NCBI RefSeq assembly: GCF_022682495.2
Contig: NW_026527292.1
Location: 18,501-82,500 of the forward strand
Direction: 5' to 3'
DNA from: Desmodus rotundus
Lineage: Eukaryota; Chordata; Mammalia; Chiroptera; Phyllostomidae
Length of the DNA stretch: 64,000 bases
This document shows positions 32,374 through 44,234 of this stretch, piece by piece. The position numbers were made by a program, and so were the translations under genes. How positions within the stretch are numbered: position 1 is the first letter of the stretch; every line of letters starts with the position of its first letter. Under the pieces are notes generated by a model. That model made no database searches. It worked only from the letters and a program-made list of their open reading frames with translations, and was not told where the DNA came from.

Positions 32374-33504
32374 GTAAGCATTATTATTATTTTTTGCTCC
32401 GTTGGCCTTTTTGGTCTATTTCTGCAGGGCTTGGTATAATTTAGTAGTGCTGGGAGTTATTTTCTTCTCTTGTATACTTACATTGGCATGAAAACCTGTT
32501 TCTGAGGCCAGCTGCTTGGAGTTAGAGATTCAGGAATGTTTTTTATGGGCTTCTGGCTCTGTTTACATTGTGAGGACTCGGTTCTGCTCCTGCATCTGGC
32601 AACTGGGCTTCATTGTCCAGATGTAACCCTGGAGTGTGGCTGTGGGGTCCTGGTTACAGATCTGGGTTCTGTTTCCTGGGTCTGTGGCCTGAGGTTGAAT
32701 CTGTGTGTCTGGGATCTGGAGTCTCTTATGGTGTGGCTCCATGTCCTGAGTTGGTGTTTGTTGTTGATGTTGGTGCAGCTCTGGCTCTAGGGTCTGATGT
32801 ATGGAACCTGGTGTCCAGGGTTCCCTGTCAGTGTCTGGTGTTGAGTGTCTGGCATTCAGGGTCCATGATCTGACCTGGGTTGTAGGGACGGTTTTGGGAT
32901 TGGGGCCGGGGTGTGGGGTTCAGCTTTTGGTTCTGGGTCTGCTCCGGGGTCCAGGTTTGGACCCAAGGGCCTGTGTTCTGTCCTGAGTCTGTCTGTGGCA
33001 TCTGGCATCTGTGAAGTGATGGTCATTGGCTCCAATTCAATGCCAGCAGGAGTTCCGGAGTTGGGGTGTGGGGAAGAAGGAAACGTTATGTAGTGCAAAT
33101 AGCTCCGTTTTGAAAGTAATGGTTGTGAGTGCAGCAAGGCTGTTAGGAAGCTCGGTATTGTTCCAGGTGAATCATAAGGCAGCACCTCTGTGGGTTAGCC
33201 CAATGGTGCTGCTGCTTAGTTGTGAAAGCACCATGGTTGTGAGGGGGCCCTGAAGTGAGGCAGCCCCGGGGCAAGTTCCCCCTCACCCTGTGCTGCTCAG
33301 CGTTTCTCTGCTCTTTCTGGTCTGGTCCTGTCATTTCCTCTCTGCTCGGCTGCATTTGCAAACAAAGAAACGCACATTGGAAAAAGGGTCCCTCCTAGTG
33401 AGGAGATCGGGCTGGGTGAGCAGAGAAAAGGCCTCTGGTGTTGTCACCAGAGCTGTGTAGGTTATTTTTATTCTTAAATTATGCCAAGTTTTCCTCTTTT
33501 ACCT

Positions 33505-33510
33505 TCTCTC

Positions 33511-33547
<37 letters not shown>
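33505..33547. repeat. (CT)n microsatellite
   Basis: A CTCTCTCT run with a single CC interruption, in block B4. The equivalent place in copy A (about 16,795) reads CTCATACTTTCTTTTTTCCC and has no run, so it expanded after duplication. Confidence 0.9.
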
Positions 33548-34443
33548 TTACCCAAACTGAGACTGCCTTTTTTTGTGGCAGCTTACTTAAATTATAGAGA
33601 AAAATAAAAATTAATTCAAAATACTACCCAAACAGGTAACAACTGCTATTGTTTTAACTATATACCCTTCCAGACATCTCTCCTTGCCTATTTCCATTCT
33701 TCTACTTTCTCTGGATTTAATTTATTTTTCTGGGTTTGTAATATGGATACAGAACATGTGAATTTCCAACTGTTTCCCACTAATGTGCAGATTTGTCACT
33801 GTGTTTTCACATACATTTTTAATGCATTATTTTAAATACTCAGTTGGAATGATTTTTAAACTTCAATTGTGATTCATTTTGAGGGATATTTAGAAGTGTA
33901 TTTCATATCTTGTAAGTGTAAGAATTTTCTGGTGACATTTACAACTGACTTCTAAATTATCTACAGTGAGAGCGAGAAACTTCATGTAATTTCAATGCTT
34001 GGAAATTTTTTTAAAACTTCATTACAATATGGTCAATGTAAAAAACGTTGTAAGCATGCATCTCTGCTGCCATCTCGTGGTCATTTTGGGAATAACACCT
34101 CAGGGCCGGCCAGCAGGAAAAGCTGTGTATAGTCGGTTATCTGTGAATGTTGAACGTAATTTGCTGCTCATGGTGTTTCTCATATTTTCATTGAATTTTT
34201 TGAGGTGGTCTCTTGTTTCTGAAAGAGGAATGCTGTATTCCTGATGAGATAGGTTTGTTAAATCTATTAGGATTATAAATTTTTGTTTGTGTCTGTGTTG
34301 TATATAATTTAAGTTTATGATATTAAGTACAAGGTGAATTTGGATCTTCCGGGTAAGTACTCATCCTCTGTAGTCATGCTTTTTACCTCGAAGTCTACTG
34401 CATGTTATTATGTAATTTTCATGTGGTTTATGTTTCTGTAATA

Positions 34444-34559
34444 CAGGGTGGGCAAAAGCAGGTTTAGAGAGACCAAGCTTAATGTTGCCTTATTATTTAA
34501 TAATTATGATGTTTTTTTCCATGTGAACAACTGTAAAGCTGCTTTTGCAGCATCCTGTG
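34444..34559 (+). mobile_element. Tc1/mariner-type MITE (copy B)
   Basis: Left end CAGGGTGGGCAAAAGCAGGT, right end GCTGCTTTTGCAGCATCCTG, TA at 34,442-34,443 and 34,560-34,561. Slightly shorter than 17,729-17,855 because of a small internal deletion. Confidence 0.8.
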
Positions 34560-34794
34560 TATCTGTTCCCATTCTTTCACTTTCAATCTTCTTTCACCCT
34601 ATGGTTTAGGTAATTGACATGTTCTTCCAGTTTGTGTCTTGTCTTTTTATTGTCTGAACAAGTTCTTTTTCAGAGTTGTCCTTAATTTTATAAAGTACAT
34701 ACTATTAATGTATTTCTTCATTAAACAGCATGTTCACAGGTATACTTGATTCCTGGCTGTTTTGGTTGAAATGGCCCACTAAAAATGAAAGCTA

Positions 34795-35130
34795 CAGATG
34801 AGGGGCGGGGCCTGTCTGAGGTCAGAGGCAGGACTGGGCTGGAGGTGAGAGGGGGCCGCAGATGTGGGTGGGGCTTGGTGGGAGGCAAATTTAGGCTGAG
34901 GGGCGTGAGGGGCTCGCAATTCTGGTGGAGATGAGCAAGCACGCGCTGGAAGTTAGGTGCTGCGGGCTGCCGGTGGCTGCTGGTCGCCGTGGTCCCGAGG
35001 TGTTGTTCACAGCCTAAGCTGATGCAAGCAACGCAATCCAGGGACAGGAGCTGAGCTGCGTAGGGGCTATGAGGTGAGGGGGGTTGGGAGGTAGATACAG
35101 CCACCCTATGGGGAGCAGAAAAGGGGGCCA
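34795..35130. other. GC-rich island (copy B)
   Basis: Counterpart of 18,080-18,420. The minus-strand frame 35,152-34,721 is open for 143 codons and shares its stop and last ~35 codons with copy A. No domain recognised. Confidence 0.35.
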
Positions 35131-35274
35131 GACTGTTGTTTCTGGGGTACATGTCTCAGGTCCCAATTTAGCTGACCACTTCTTGTGGGACCACTTTTCT
35201 ATATTTATCTAGAGTATATTTCAGTTATAGATAACTTTGGTCTATGGATAAACAATGATACCCATTTTTAACCC

Positions 35275-35500
35275 AAAAAGAAGATGATATTTTCCATTTG
35301 CTAAAGTTTCTGTTATTGGGTAGCAATTTTCAATTTCATTCATACAGATCCTGTATGTCGTTGTTAAGTTTATTCCCAGGTTGTTGTTTTTTTTACCTGT
35401 TTTTTAAAGTCGTTTTAAAAAATTATATATTTAATTTACTATTTCTACATATTTATTTCTGCATGTTATTTTCACATCACTGCACTAAATTCTATTTGTG
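35275..35500 (-). mobile_element. L1 ORF2 remnant (copy B)
   Basis: Counterpart of 18,540-18,760, with 'TTTCATTCATACAGATCCTG' and 'GTTGTTAAGTTTATTCCCAG' from the antisense of L1 ORF2. Decayed. Confidence 0.6.
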
Positions 35501-36179
35501 ATTCTTTTTCGTCAATTCTCATGAGTTACGAAGGTAAACATGCTCTCATGCAATAATGATCGTTAAATGGTTGTAGCTGTAGGTGACTTAGAAATAGTTA
35601 AAGCCTGAAAGAACACAGGAAGTGAGGTAATGTGAGGAGACAGAAAAATTTTCTTTGTTAGTCATACATACTCAATAAAATAGTAACATCCTTCTTAGCA
35701 TTTTAAATGAGTTTGGGGCCTGGAAGCATGGTGTTGTAGAAATCAGAAGTATTTTGTTACAGGGAATGTGCCCCGGGGAGGTAATCTGAGGAACACAGAG
35801 TGTGGCAAATGTCCACATTTTCAAAGAGGAAAACTTGAGATGGTGAAATGTGGAATCTAACAGAGTAAGAATCTTTGTTCTAAGTGATATTATGAAGAAG
35901 TTATTACAGTGACATAGGAGCAGTGGAGAGAAGCAGGGATCCTCAAATGAGTACTGTGTTTAATCACAGTGTGATTTGGTCTCCTAAGTGGACGGGTCTT
36001 CCTTTGCCTCCCGATCTATTTTCTAGGACACTTCTCCCCGACATTTGTCAGATGGCTGGCCTTTTTTATTCTTTAACTTTTAGCTTCCATGCTTCCTGTT
36101 CCAAGAAAGGCAGCATTTCAGACGTAGGATGCAAAGGGACATGCTGTTTGTATTCTAATGGAGTCTTTAGGATACAGAA

Positions 36180-36394
36180 CAGGGTTTGTCATTGTCAGCA
36201 CTATGGACCTTTTGGCGCCACATAAATCCTTCTCCTGGGTGATTGTCCTCTGCATTGTAGGTGCTTATTAGCATCCATGACCTCTATTCACTGCCCACAC
36301 CCTGGCTTCCCTTCCTCTCAGGACAATCTAGGATGACTCAGCACATTGCCTCAAGCCCCCTTGGGGGCAAAAGTCACCTTTGGTTAAGAAACAA
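36180..36394 (+). mobile_element. MER5A (copy B)
   Basis: CAGGGTTTGTCATTGTCAGC at the left, 'GTCCTCTGCATTGTAGGTGC' in the middle, and CCCTTGGGGGCAAAAGTCAC near the right. The right tip is mutated (AAGAAACAATTTG in place of GAGAACCACTG). Confidence 0.82.
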
Positions 36395-36760
36395 TTTGAG
36401 GCTTTTATCATTTTTGACAGCAGAAAGATCTTGGTTTGGTATGTAGGGTTTTTATTATTTTTCTACGTAAATTATTTTCCAGTCTGTGATTTATTTTGGG
36501 AAGGTATTTAGAAGTGTGTTTTAAAACATCTAAATACAGGGACTTTCTAGTTACCTTGTGACTGGTTTCCAGATCAATGGCAAAGAGAGCAATAAATAGT
36601 TTGTGAGACATTTGTTGAAACCTGGATTATAGCTCACTGTAGTTGTTTTTTTAAAAAAGTTCCAAGTGTGGTTGAAAAGCATTTTTAATTGACTTTGTTG
36701 GTGCTTACTTTAACAGCAAGGAAAAAAATTTTCAAAATACTACCCCAAGAGTTAAAAAGA

Positions 36761-37640
36761 AGTGCTTTCATTTTATGTATATACACTTGCAGATATGTCA
36801 ATGTGCACATTTCTGTTTACTTTTCTAGATTTTATTTACTATTTTAGATTCTTAGTATGGGCACAAATGTTGTATATCTTCAGCTTTTATATTTGATAAT
36901 GTGTATTTAAGGGTGAAGATGTTTTCCATAAGTCTTGGTATGCAGTATCTTTATCACCATTCAGTTTATTTTGTAATTGAAATTGTGCTTTATTTCTGAG
37001 GTTGTTGAGGAGTGTATTCCCTAACTACCCAACGTAAGGACTTTCCAGTCACCCATTTGTAGTGAATTCTAGCTTCAGTGCAATAGGAGCACTCAGAGAA
37101 ACACGTTGTATATAATTTCATTGCTGCAATGCTGGTTGAAACTGGCTTTGTATCGGCTTGGCCAAAAGATAAAAAGTTTTAGGAAGATGGAATTATGAAG
37201 ATTCCTGAATGATTGCAGAATAGTGGGACAAAATGGTGAATACGTTCTTCAATGACATTACTGGTGAAAACGAAAAACGTCTCTTTCTTTGTGTCTTTAC
37301 CTAAAAATCGAATGAACCTTTCGGCCAAGCAAATAGTAGTGTTCCAAGTGTGCATCTCTGTTGCCCTCTAGTGGGCATTTCAGGAATAACATGTTAGTGG
37401 CAGGTGAGCAGGAAAAGTGGTTGAGTGTAGTTAGAACATCAATGAATGTTGACTGCAATGTTACTGAGACGTGAATTTAGTTACTTTTAAGTATCAGGCC
37501 TTACTAGTTACCTTTTGTTCCTGATTTCTATATTAACAGCAGCGACAGAAAGAAACATACCGTATACAATTTCAGCCCTTTGAAATTTGTTAAAACTCGC
37601 CTTTGCACAGGATGGTCCCTTTGAAAATTGTCCCAAGTGT
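36761..37640. repeat. Array unit, mariner internally deleted
   Basis: Matches 2,501-3,100: 'ACATTTCTGTTTACTTTTCT', 'GTCACCCATTTGTAGTGAAT', the short mariner, then a landmark variant TTGCCCTCTAGTGGG at 37,357. A second partial landmark TGCTGCCATCTCATG is at 37,651. Confidence 0.8.
37153..37333 (+). mobile_element. Internally deleted mariner (181 bp)
   Basis: TCGGCTTGGCCAAAAGATAA at the left and CCTTTCGGCCAAGCAAA at the right, with TA at 37,151-37,152 and 37,334-37,335. Same deletion as 2,888-3,070, so the two descend from one deleted copy by duplication. Confidence 0.83.
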
Positions 37641-37659
37641 GTCTCTCTGCTGCCATCTC

Positions 37660-39000
37660 ATGTGTCAGGTGAGATGACAAATCTCATCATCCCACCGGTG
37701 TGGCCGTGGCTCGCCTCTCAGTTGTGGCTTCGGGGTCACGTGCCTTGCACTCGCGGGACCCTCTGCCCTCTGCTGGCTGCAGGCAGAGGAGGATGGTCGG
37801 CATTGCACTGGACAAGGACAGTCAGTCCTCTGACCCCCTGTGCACAGTGCAAGGCCCTGCTGGCAGGCGGTCGCTCTCTCAGGCCATGTCTGCTGCTGTT
37901 GCCACAAGATTTAACAAGTTTAGCAAAGTAACCTCTTCTGAACTGAGTGATCACAGTCATGAAATTTGGAAGAGTTTATTAGTTTACCTTGTGGTGAGTA
38001 GTTTGTAGGATTGCCTCCCAAAAAGTCACATTCCACGAATGCTGCACTTTTCATCAATTACCTATCACCCATTTTACCTCTATAAGACCCTGTTTCCCCA
38101 TCCTCCCAAATGTCCTTTATTCCTGCTATCACTTCATTGTCTGGTCTTCGTTTGTGCTTATGCATATATGAAATGTGGAATATCCTGTATTGATCAGATT
38201 ATGTTATTTTGATTATTATCCCACATGTGTTAGAGCCGACAAGGTTTGAGGAAAATAATTGCTTTTTAATCCCCCACAGTTTTGAAAAATTGCCGGTGAG
38301 GAATGAACGGCGAGACAATGCTAACTCCTGAACCTGTTGGAAGTGAGAGATCATGGACGTCTGCCCTGCAAGGTCAGCATCCTTTTTGTTCGCTCTGTCT
38401 TTTGGCCTATCAGTGCTTGGTTTGGTAAAAGGTTGAAGTTTGCATTTGGAGAGACGTGGGTTTTATCTTATTGAATGGCAGCGTTGTTTACAATGGGAGG
38501 ATCCGGTTCAGCTTCTGCCTGTGGCCTCTGGCAACCGGGGCCCGGTGTCTGGCCCCAACTCCAAATTCTGGCCATGGCATCCTGGTTATAGATCTGCATC
38601 CTGTGTCCAGGGCCTGTGCTTCAGAGTCAAAATGCATTCAGTTGTGTGTCTGCAGTCTCGCACCTCTTAGGTTGTGGCTCTGTGTCCTGGGCTCGCATGT
38701 GAGGTCCACGTGCAGATGAAGCTTTTGGTTTTGGTGTGTGGAGTCTGGCATTAAGGGTTTCATGTCAGTTCTTGGCATCTGGTGTTTGGCCTTCAGACTT
38801 CACGGTCTGGCTCGGTTGAGGGCACACGGCTCTGAGTTTGGGGCTTTGGGCCTGGAGTGCTGGTTGTTTTGGGTCTGCTCCAGGGTCCAGGTTTCAGAGT
38901 CAAAGGTCTGGGTCCAGGATCCTGACTTTGGCTCTAGTGACTGGTGTCTGTCAACGGATGATCATTGTGTTCAATGCAATGCCAAAATGAATCCTCAAGT
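37660..39000. repeat. Third, diverged copy of the 14.0-15.4 kb segment
   Basis: From about 38,090 this follows A 14,490-15,400 and B 32,070-32,975: 'ATCAGATTATGTTATTTTGA', the exon-like segment, 'GGATCCGGTTCAGCTTCTGC', and the CTGGG-type repeat (to about 38,930). It is more diverged than A and B are from each other. The first 400 bases (37,660-38,060) are GC-rich and not recognised. Confidence 0.65.
38280..38372 (+). other. Exon-like 93-bp segment (copy C)
   Basis: Preceded by GCTTTTTAATCCCCCACAG and followed by GTCAGCATCC. It has nearly the same length as the two other copies, with an AG and a GT at the borders despite heavy divergence inside. Confidence 0.3.
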
Positions 39001-39814
39001 GAATGGAGTTGAGGCAGGTTAGTAAAAAAGGTAGAGAAATTCCTTGGTAGTGGAATGGGAAAAGTGAGTTTGATAGCAGAGTAACAACAATGATTTACAG
39101 CCCGGTAATAAATATGAGGATCTTATCTTCCCTAACCAAGGATATTTGAGAGTAAATGGTTTACACATTGCAGACCACCCAGGGGAAGACCCACCGCAGT
39201 CCCAGCCCTTCTCTGGTGACTTTTCTGAGGGAGAAATCACCAGAGAAGGACCCTGATCGCTCTGTGTGCTCGTTTTGTGGCATGAGCACATGAAAGGACA
39301 GCCCTGGAATTCAGAGTATTGTGTGCAGATTGGTCTTCTAAGACCCCCTCTAAAGTCCCCAACGTTAGAAAACAGGTAAAACCCTTAAAAAAGGACCCAG
39401 CATGCACTGTTTGTTGAGCACACGTGAGCCTTCCCTTCTCTTCTTTGCTGCATATCTTCACTCTGTTTTTCCTTCTGTCCAAAGGTCCCCAGGAGACTCG
39501 CAGCCAGGGGAGCCGTGGGCAGCAGCAGCTTGTCCCGGGCTCACCCCTGATCCTGTCTCCAAGGGCCTTCCTTGTGTCTAACTTTTCCATTTCCCAAGAA
39601 GCAGTTCTGTCTATGCTCACTCTTGTTGCTGTGATTGTGCCTCTTCTCTCTGAAGCCCTTTCTCTGTTTCACTGTCCTTAGATTTAATGTACAAACGCTT
39701 CAAATTCCCTACCTTTGTGTTGTGCAATTGTGCTGCAGGAAGTGAAGAATCTACACACATGAGACCTTTCCATGGCAAACATCCCTTTTCCATGACAGAA
39801 TAAGCAAAGTTTGT
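39001..39814. other. No recognised feature
   Basis: About 800 bases of mixed composition. Frames at 39,019-39,291 (-), 39,237-39,620 (-) and 39,424-39,681 (+) have no recognisable domain. I see no repeat copy of it within the window. Confidence 0.4.
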
Positions 39815-40075
39815 GTATTCATTTATCTGCGGATGGACATTTGAATACTTTCCATGTTTCAGTTGTTAACAGTGCTGTTATGAATAATCCCGTATAAGTT
39901 TGTTATAACATCTGTTTTCAATTTCTCAGCTATATATTTTGAAGTAGAGTTATTGAACACAGTATCATTTTTTTGAGGAAATGTCCAACCATTTGATACA
40001 AGGTCTATAATATTTTACATTCATGAAAGAAATGGTCAATCATTCTAATTTTTGTTTTTGATCATCAACATTTCT
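39815..40075 (-). mobile_element. L1 ORF2 3' portion, minus strand
   Basis: Plus-strand 'TATTCATTTATCTGCGGATG', 'GGACATTTGAATACTTTCC', 'TGCTGTTATGAATAATCC' and 'TTTTTTGAGGAAATGTCCAA' follow the antisense of the C-terminal part of L1 ORF2 in order. Decayed. It forms the left edge of the 40-49 kb array. Confidence 0.75.
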
Positions 40076-40238
40076 CAGTTTGTTTTTCTCAGTACAGCCT
40101 TTGTAGTGTCTGGGAGGGGGTAGTGTGCCGTGATATAGCCATTGAACATCTTCTCTGGTATTTTTTATATTGTACCATTTCTATGAATGTCTTCTCATCA
40201 GAGGGGACTATTCAAGTTTTTAAAAAATCTAGATGTGT

Positions 40239-40327
40239 GCCTGGGTGTTATGGCTCATTGGATGGAGCACCGTCCTGTAAACCAAAGGGGGTCTCCAGTT
40301 GGATTCCCAGTCAGGACACATGCCTGG
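40239..40327 (+). mobile_element. Ves-type (bat) tRNA-derived SINE, head only
   Basis: TGGCTCATTGGATGGAGCAC (A-box region), CCTGTAAACCAAAGGGGGTC, GTTGGATTCCCAGTCAGGAC (B-box region) and ACATGCCTGG follow the Ves SINE of yangochiropteran bats. It ends after the tRNA-related part; the unique 3' part and A tail are missing. It runs directly into a mariner whose 5' part is missing. This is the best taxonomic marker in the window. Confidence 0.85.
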
Positions 40328-40677
40328 CAAGAAAAGATCTGTGGTGCATGTGGAGAAGATGCTGTGACTGACGGAATGTGTCAGAAGTGGATTGTGAAAT
40401 TTCACGGTGATTTGTCCCAGGGGTGGGCAGACCAGGTGCAGTGGAGAGCCCTCAACAGCAGGCGTTCACTGAGAGACAGGCAGGGAGGCAGGAGACAGGC
40501 AACATGTTCAAAGTATCCTAATCAGGCTTTGAAAATCGTTTGCCCCAGCATGGTTATGTCAATCGCATGGACGTTTGGGCTCCACAGGAGTGAAGCCATA
40601 TGGTGGGAGAGGCTTCTTGACCAGATTTCCACAAGTGGTTCTCCACTGAAACGTGAGGAAAATGTTCCATTTCCAGG

Positions 40678-40713
<36 letters not shown>

Positions 40714-41345
40714 CATGAATCTCTGCTATTTGAGAATCATGTGGAATGGGAGAGACGGTGGACAAAGGAAGGAACTACCACTCGCCCCTCCAAAGGCCGG
40801 TCTTTGTGCAAAGGATATGATGATGGCCTTGTGGTGGATTCTGGAGGGAGTCCTGCAGTAGGAGCTCGTTTCAGAAAGCCAGCAGGTTCCTGGCTACACG
40901 TATCGTTCCCCATCATACTATGAAAGCTCCTCCCGAAGGAAAGAGTCTGGAATTTGTCAGCAGAAGATGCGCAAGGTTAGGATTAGGTGAGAGAGCACAT
41001 TTCTCTTTGGTGACCAGGGAAAACTCTTCTGCAGTCCTGATTCCTCCTTAGTACTCAGAGACTGTGCTCTTTCTCATGGCCATTTAGTTTGCGTCTCTGA
41101 ATTTTTCTTTATGGAGAGAAATTTGCATTCCCTGGAAGACTGCATCAGACAGCTGGAAGAGTTCTCTGCTCCAAAAGAGAACCATGTTGTGGGACGACGG
41201 AATGGTGAAATCACAAGAATGTGGCAGAGGGTAGTGAAAGAAAACGGTGAAGACATCGTGCAGTTATGTTGTGGGGGGATAATGAAAAGCATGCCCGTCA
41301 TTGCATCTTGGGGCAAAAAGGCAAGGACCCTTTCAGCCAGGCCAT
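40328..41345 (+). mobile_element. Mariner, 5'-truncated, with TG microsatellite
   Basis: Begins inside the transposase (AAGAAAAGATCTGTGGTGCA) right after the SINE fragment. Readable pieces: CQKWIVKFHGDLS, then 'LLDQISTSGSPLKREENVPF', and 41,111-41,416 with NLHSLEDCIRQLEEFSAP and RMWQRVVKENGEDIVQ. The right end is CCTTTCAGCCAGGCCAT with TA after. A (TG)n run at 40,681 splits the reading frame. Dead. Confidence 0.85.
40681..40711. repeat. (TG)n microsatellite
   Basis: About 15 perfect TG units inside the mariner. The corresponding place in the other mariner copies has no such run. Confidence 0.95.
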
Positions 41346-42140
41346 TAGTAGGCTATGCGTTCCATCTCTTGGTATCTGCTGCCCTCTCGTGGTCATTTTC
41401 GGGAATGACACCCTAGTGCAGGGCTGCAGGAAAAGTGGTCAAACCCAGTGGAGAATCAGTGACTTTTCATGACAGTGGTATTTACACGTGCATTTGAAAA
41501 TGTCCCAATGTCAGCTCTGTCCAATTACCTTGTGACCCGTCTCCAGATTTCCATCCAGGGACCAATAATCGGGTTTTATGTGACATTTTCAGATCTCGCT
41601 GTGTAGCGCAATAGATTCAGATTTCTACAAGTGTTAAGTGTGCCAGAAATTCATCTGTCATTTGCTTTGTCCATTGCAGCTTCTTTAAACAATGCACAGG
41701 TACAGTTTACTTAAAATTGTCCACCAAGAGGTAAAAAAAAATAAAGTAAAATACCCGTGCTTGTATTTTATGTCTATGCCCTTCCGGATGTGTCTATAGA
41801 CTCATTTCCTTCCGTTTGCCTGGAGTTTGTTTAGTACTTCAGGTTCCTCATAAGGGTGCACAATGTGTACATTTCCAGCTTCTGTTTCTAACCTGAACAT
41901 TTAAGAATAAAGACTTCTTTCTCAAGTTTTGGTACGGAGCATGTTCACTATCCTTCAGGTCAAGTTATTTTGTCATTCCAATGGTGGTTCACTTCAGAGG
42001 TTCAGTAGGAGTCCATTTCATAAGTTCGGAAGGACAGAACCTTCTAGTCATCCATTCTCAGTGAATGGCAGCCTAAGTGCTATGAGGTCCAAGAACATAG
42101 GATTTCGATGCTCTGAGGCTGGTTGAATATTGCATGAAAT

Positions 42141-43444
42141 GGGCGTGGCCACAAAGTTTTTGTGCCCCCACCCCTGCCTGTCAAGTGACTCCGGTCCCAT
42201 GTAGTTGTGTTTAATGTTCTTTGAAGCCATTATTTTAGAATCTTTTGTGACACTTGTCGTATATGCTTGTGTGTAAAAAAACTCATCCAAACTGGTGAAT
42301 ATGTGTGTGTCCATTTTCACACTGAAGATGGATGACTGTAAGCTATGTTTTTGGCACGTTAGGCTCTGTCACGTCCAGAAAGGTAGAAGCACAACTGTAA
42401 GGGAAAAAAGCTCTGTGGTGTGCATGGAGTAGGCGCTGTGAAGGATGGCACGTGTCAGAAGCGGATTGCCAAGTGTCATGCCGGAGGTTCCTCGTGTGCA
42501 GTTGCTCCACGGGTGTAGCGCCCCAGGTGCAGTGGAGAGCCATAAAGGACAGACGTTCACTGAGGACAGATCATGTTGTGACAGCAGGGAGACAGGCAAT
42601 GTACAGAAAGCATCCTAATCAGACTTTGAAAATCGTTTGCACCAGCTGTGTTACATTATCCCTTTGACTTTTTTGTTCCACAGAAGTTAAGCGGGGTGGT
42701 GGGGGTTGCTTCTTGACCACATATCCACATGGATTTCTCCGGTGAACCATAAGGGATCTGGTCAGTTTTCAGGTGAAATCGTGAGTAGGGGATGGGTCAT
42801 TGCTGTGTTAGAATAACATGGAACGGGAGAGATTGTGGGGAAAGAAAGGAACCACCACTCGCCCCGCCAAAGGGCGGTGTCCATCCAAAGGAGGTCAGGT
42901 CATTTATGTGGTGGGATATCGAGGGAGTCCCGCAGAAGGAGTTCCATGTGGAAAACTAGCAGGTGACTGGCAACAGGTACCATTCCCCATCAGATCAACC
43001 TAAAGGTCAACCAAAGGGAAATAGTCCAGAATTTGTCAGCAGAAGACATGTAAGCCTCAGATAAGGTGAGAGCGTACGTTTCTGTTTGGTGACCTGGAAA
43101 AAACGGTTCCATCCTGGCCGCACAGTGGTGATTCATCCGCAGTGCTCACTATACCTTGCACCTTTGTACAGCTGTTTAGTTTGTGTCTCTGAATTTTTCT
43201 TTTTGGAGAGAAATTTCTATTCACTCCAAGAATGCAGAAGGCACAGAGAAGAGTTCTGTGATCGGCAAGAGAACAATCTCGTGTGGTGATGGAACGGTGA
43301 AGTTGCCTGTAAGGTGGCAGAGGGCAGCGGAACAGAACAGTGACGACTTTGTGCAGTCACGTTGTTTGGGGAAAATGAAAAGTGTGCGTGTGATTGTACG
43401 TCACGGTAAAAAGCCAAGGAACCTTCCATCCCAGCCCTTCCTGG
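42141..43444 (+). mobile_element. Mariner transposon, full length, dead
   Basis: Left end near GGGCGTGGCCACAAAGTTTT, right end near ACCTTCCATCCCAGCCC; the flanking TA is decayed. Transposase pieces on plus: SCSTGVAPQVQWRAI (42,452-42,667), the 'MERERLWGKKGTTTRPAKGR' segment (42,818), and the C-terminal KLPVRWQRAAEQNSDDFVQ (about 43,300). Each lies in a different frame. Edges are approximate. Confidence 0.8.
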
Positions 43445-44234
43445 CATATGCATCTCCTGTGTTAGTGTCTGCTGCCATCTGGTGGCCATTTTCAGGAATG
43501 ACACCTTATTGTAGGTTAGGAAAAGTGCTTGATTCCAGTGCCATTTCAATGACTTGTCAGGGCAGTGGTATTTACAGGTGCAGTTGACAGCATGTTCATC
43601 TCAGCAACGTCCAGTTACTTTGAGAGCGGTTTTTAAAGTTAAGGGAAAGGGAAAGATGAATGTGGTTTATGTGATATTTGTTGGAACTGGCTTTGTCGTG
43701 TAGTAGAGTCAGGTTTTGTTCAGTTGCAGGCGTGCTTGAAAAATCATCTGTCGTCGGTGTGTCTGCTGTGGCTTTCTTAAAGAACGCGGAGGTAAGATGT
43801 ATACATGATGCTGCACGAAGAGATACCAAAGAAAGCAAAGTAAAATATCAGCGGTGTTATAGTATGTATTTCCCTTCCGGACATGTCTACAGGCTCGTGT
43901 CTTGGAATTTTCTAGACTTCATTTACCATTTTAGATTCCTCGTATGGGTGGAAAACTCGTCCATTTCCAGTTTCTGGTTGTAACGTGTTCAGCGAAGGGT
44001 GAAGGTTTCTTTTCAAGTTTCGGTCTGTAGGATGTGTAGCGTCGTTCACGTGAAATTGTTTTTTAATCGTAGCAGTGGTTCATTTTGGAGCATCTGTAGG
44101 AGTCTGTGTCAGAAGTCCCGAACAAAGAAGGTTCTCCTCATGTAGTCTGTGTGGATGCTAGCATAAGGGCTATGAGAGCAGAAACACACCGTATAGGGTT
44201 TCGAGGCAGCGCTGCTCGTTGAACCTTGCCTTCA

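Larger units (their letters stand above)
30416..32979. repeat. Segmental duplication block B3
   Basis: Collinear with 12,926-15,406. It contains the U4 fragment that copy A lacks, and the empty site for the LTR at 15,407. Confidence 0.9.
32980..36760. repeat. Segmental duplication block B4
   Basis: Collinear with 16,288-20,080. The match ends near GAGTTAAAAAGAAG (about 36,760). Copy A then enters the LTR at 20,081, while copy B continues as uninterrupted array unit (CATTTTATGTATATACAC). Confidence 0.9.

Noticed and set aside
40239..40327. Possible tRNA gene (A and B boxes present)
   Set aside because: The text is that of a tRNA-derived bat SINE, with no proper acceptor stem and followed by transposon sequence.
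40187..40861. 224-codon open frame
   Set aside because: It starts in non-coding DNA, crosses a SINE fragment, reads a dead mariner in mixed phase and includes a TG microsatellite. It is a chance fusion, not a gene.
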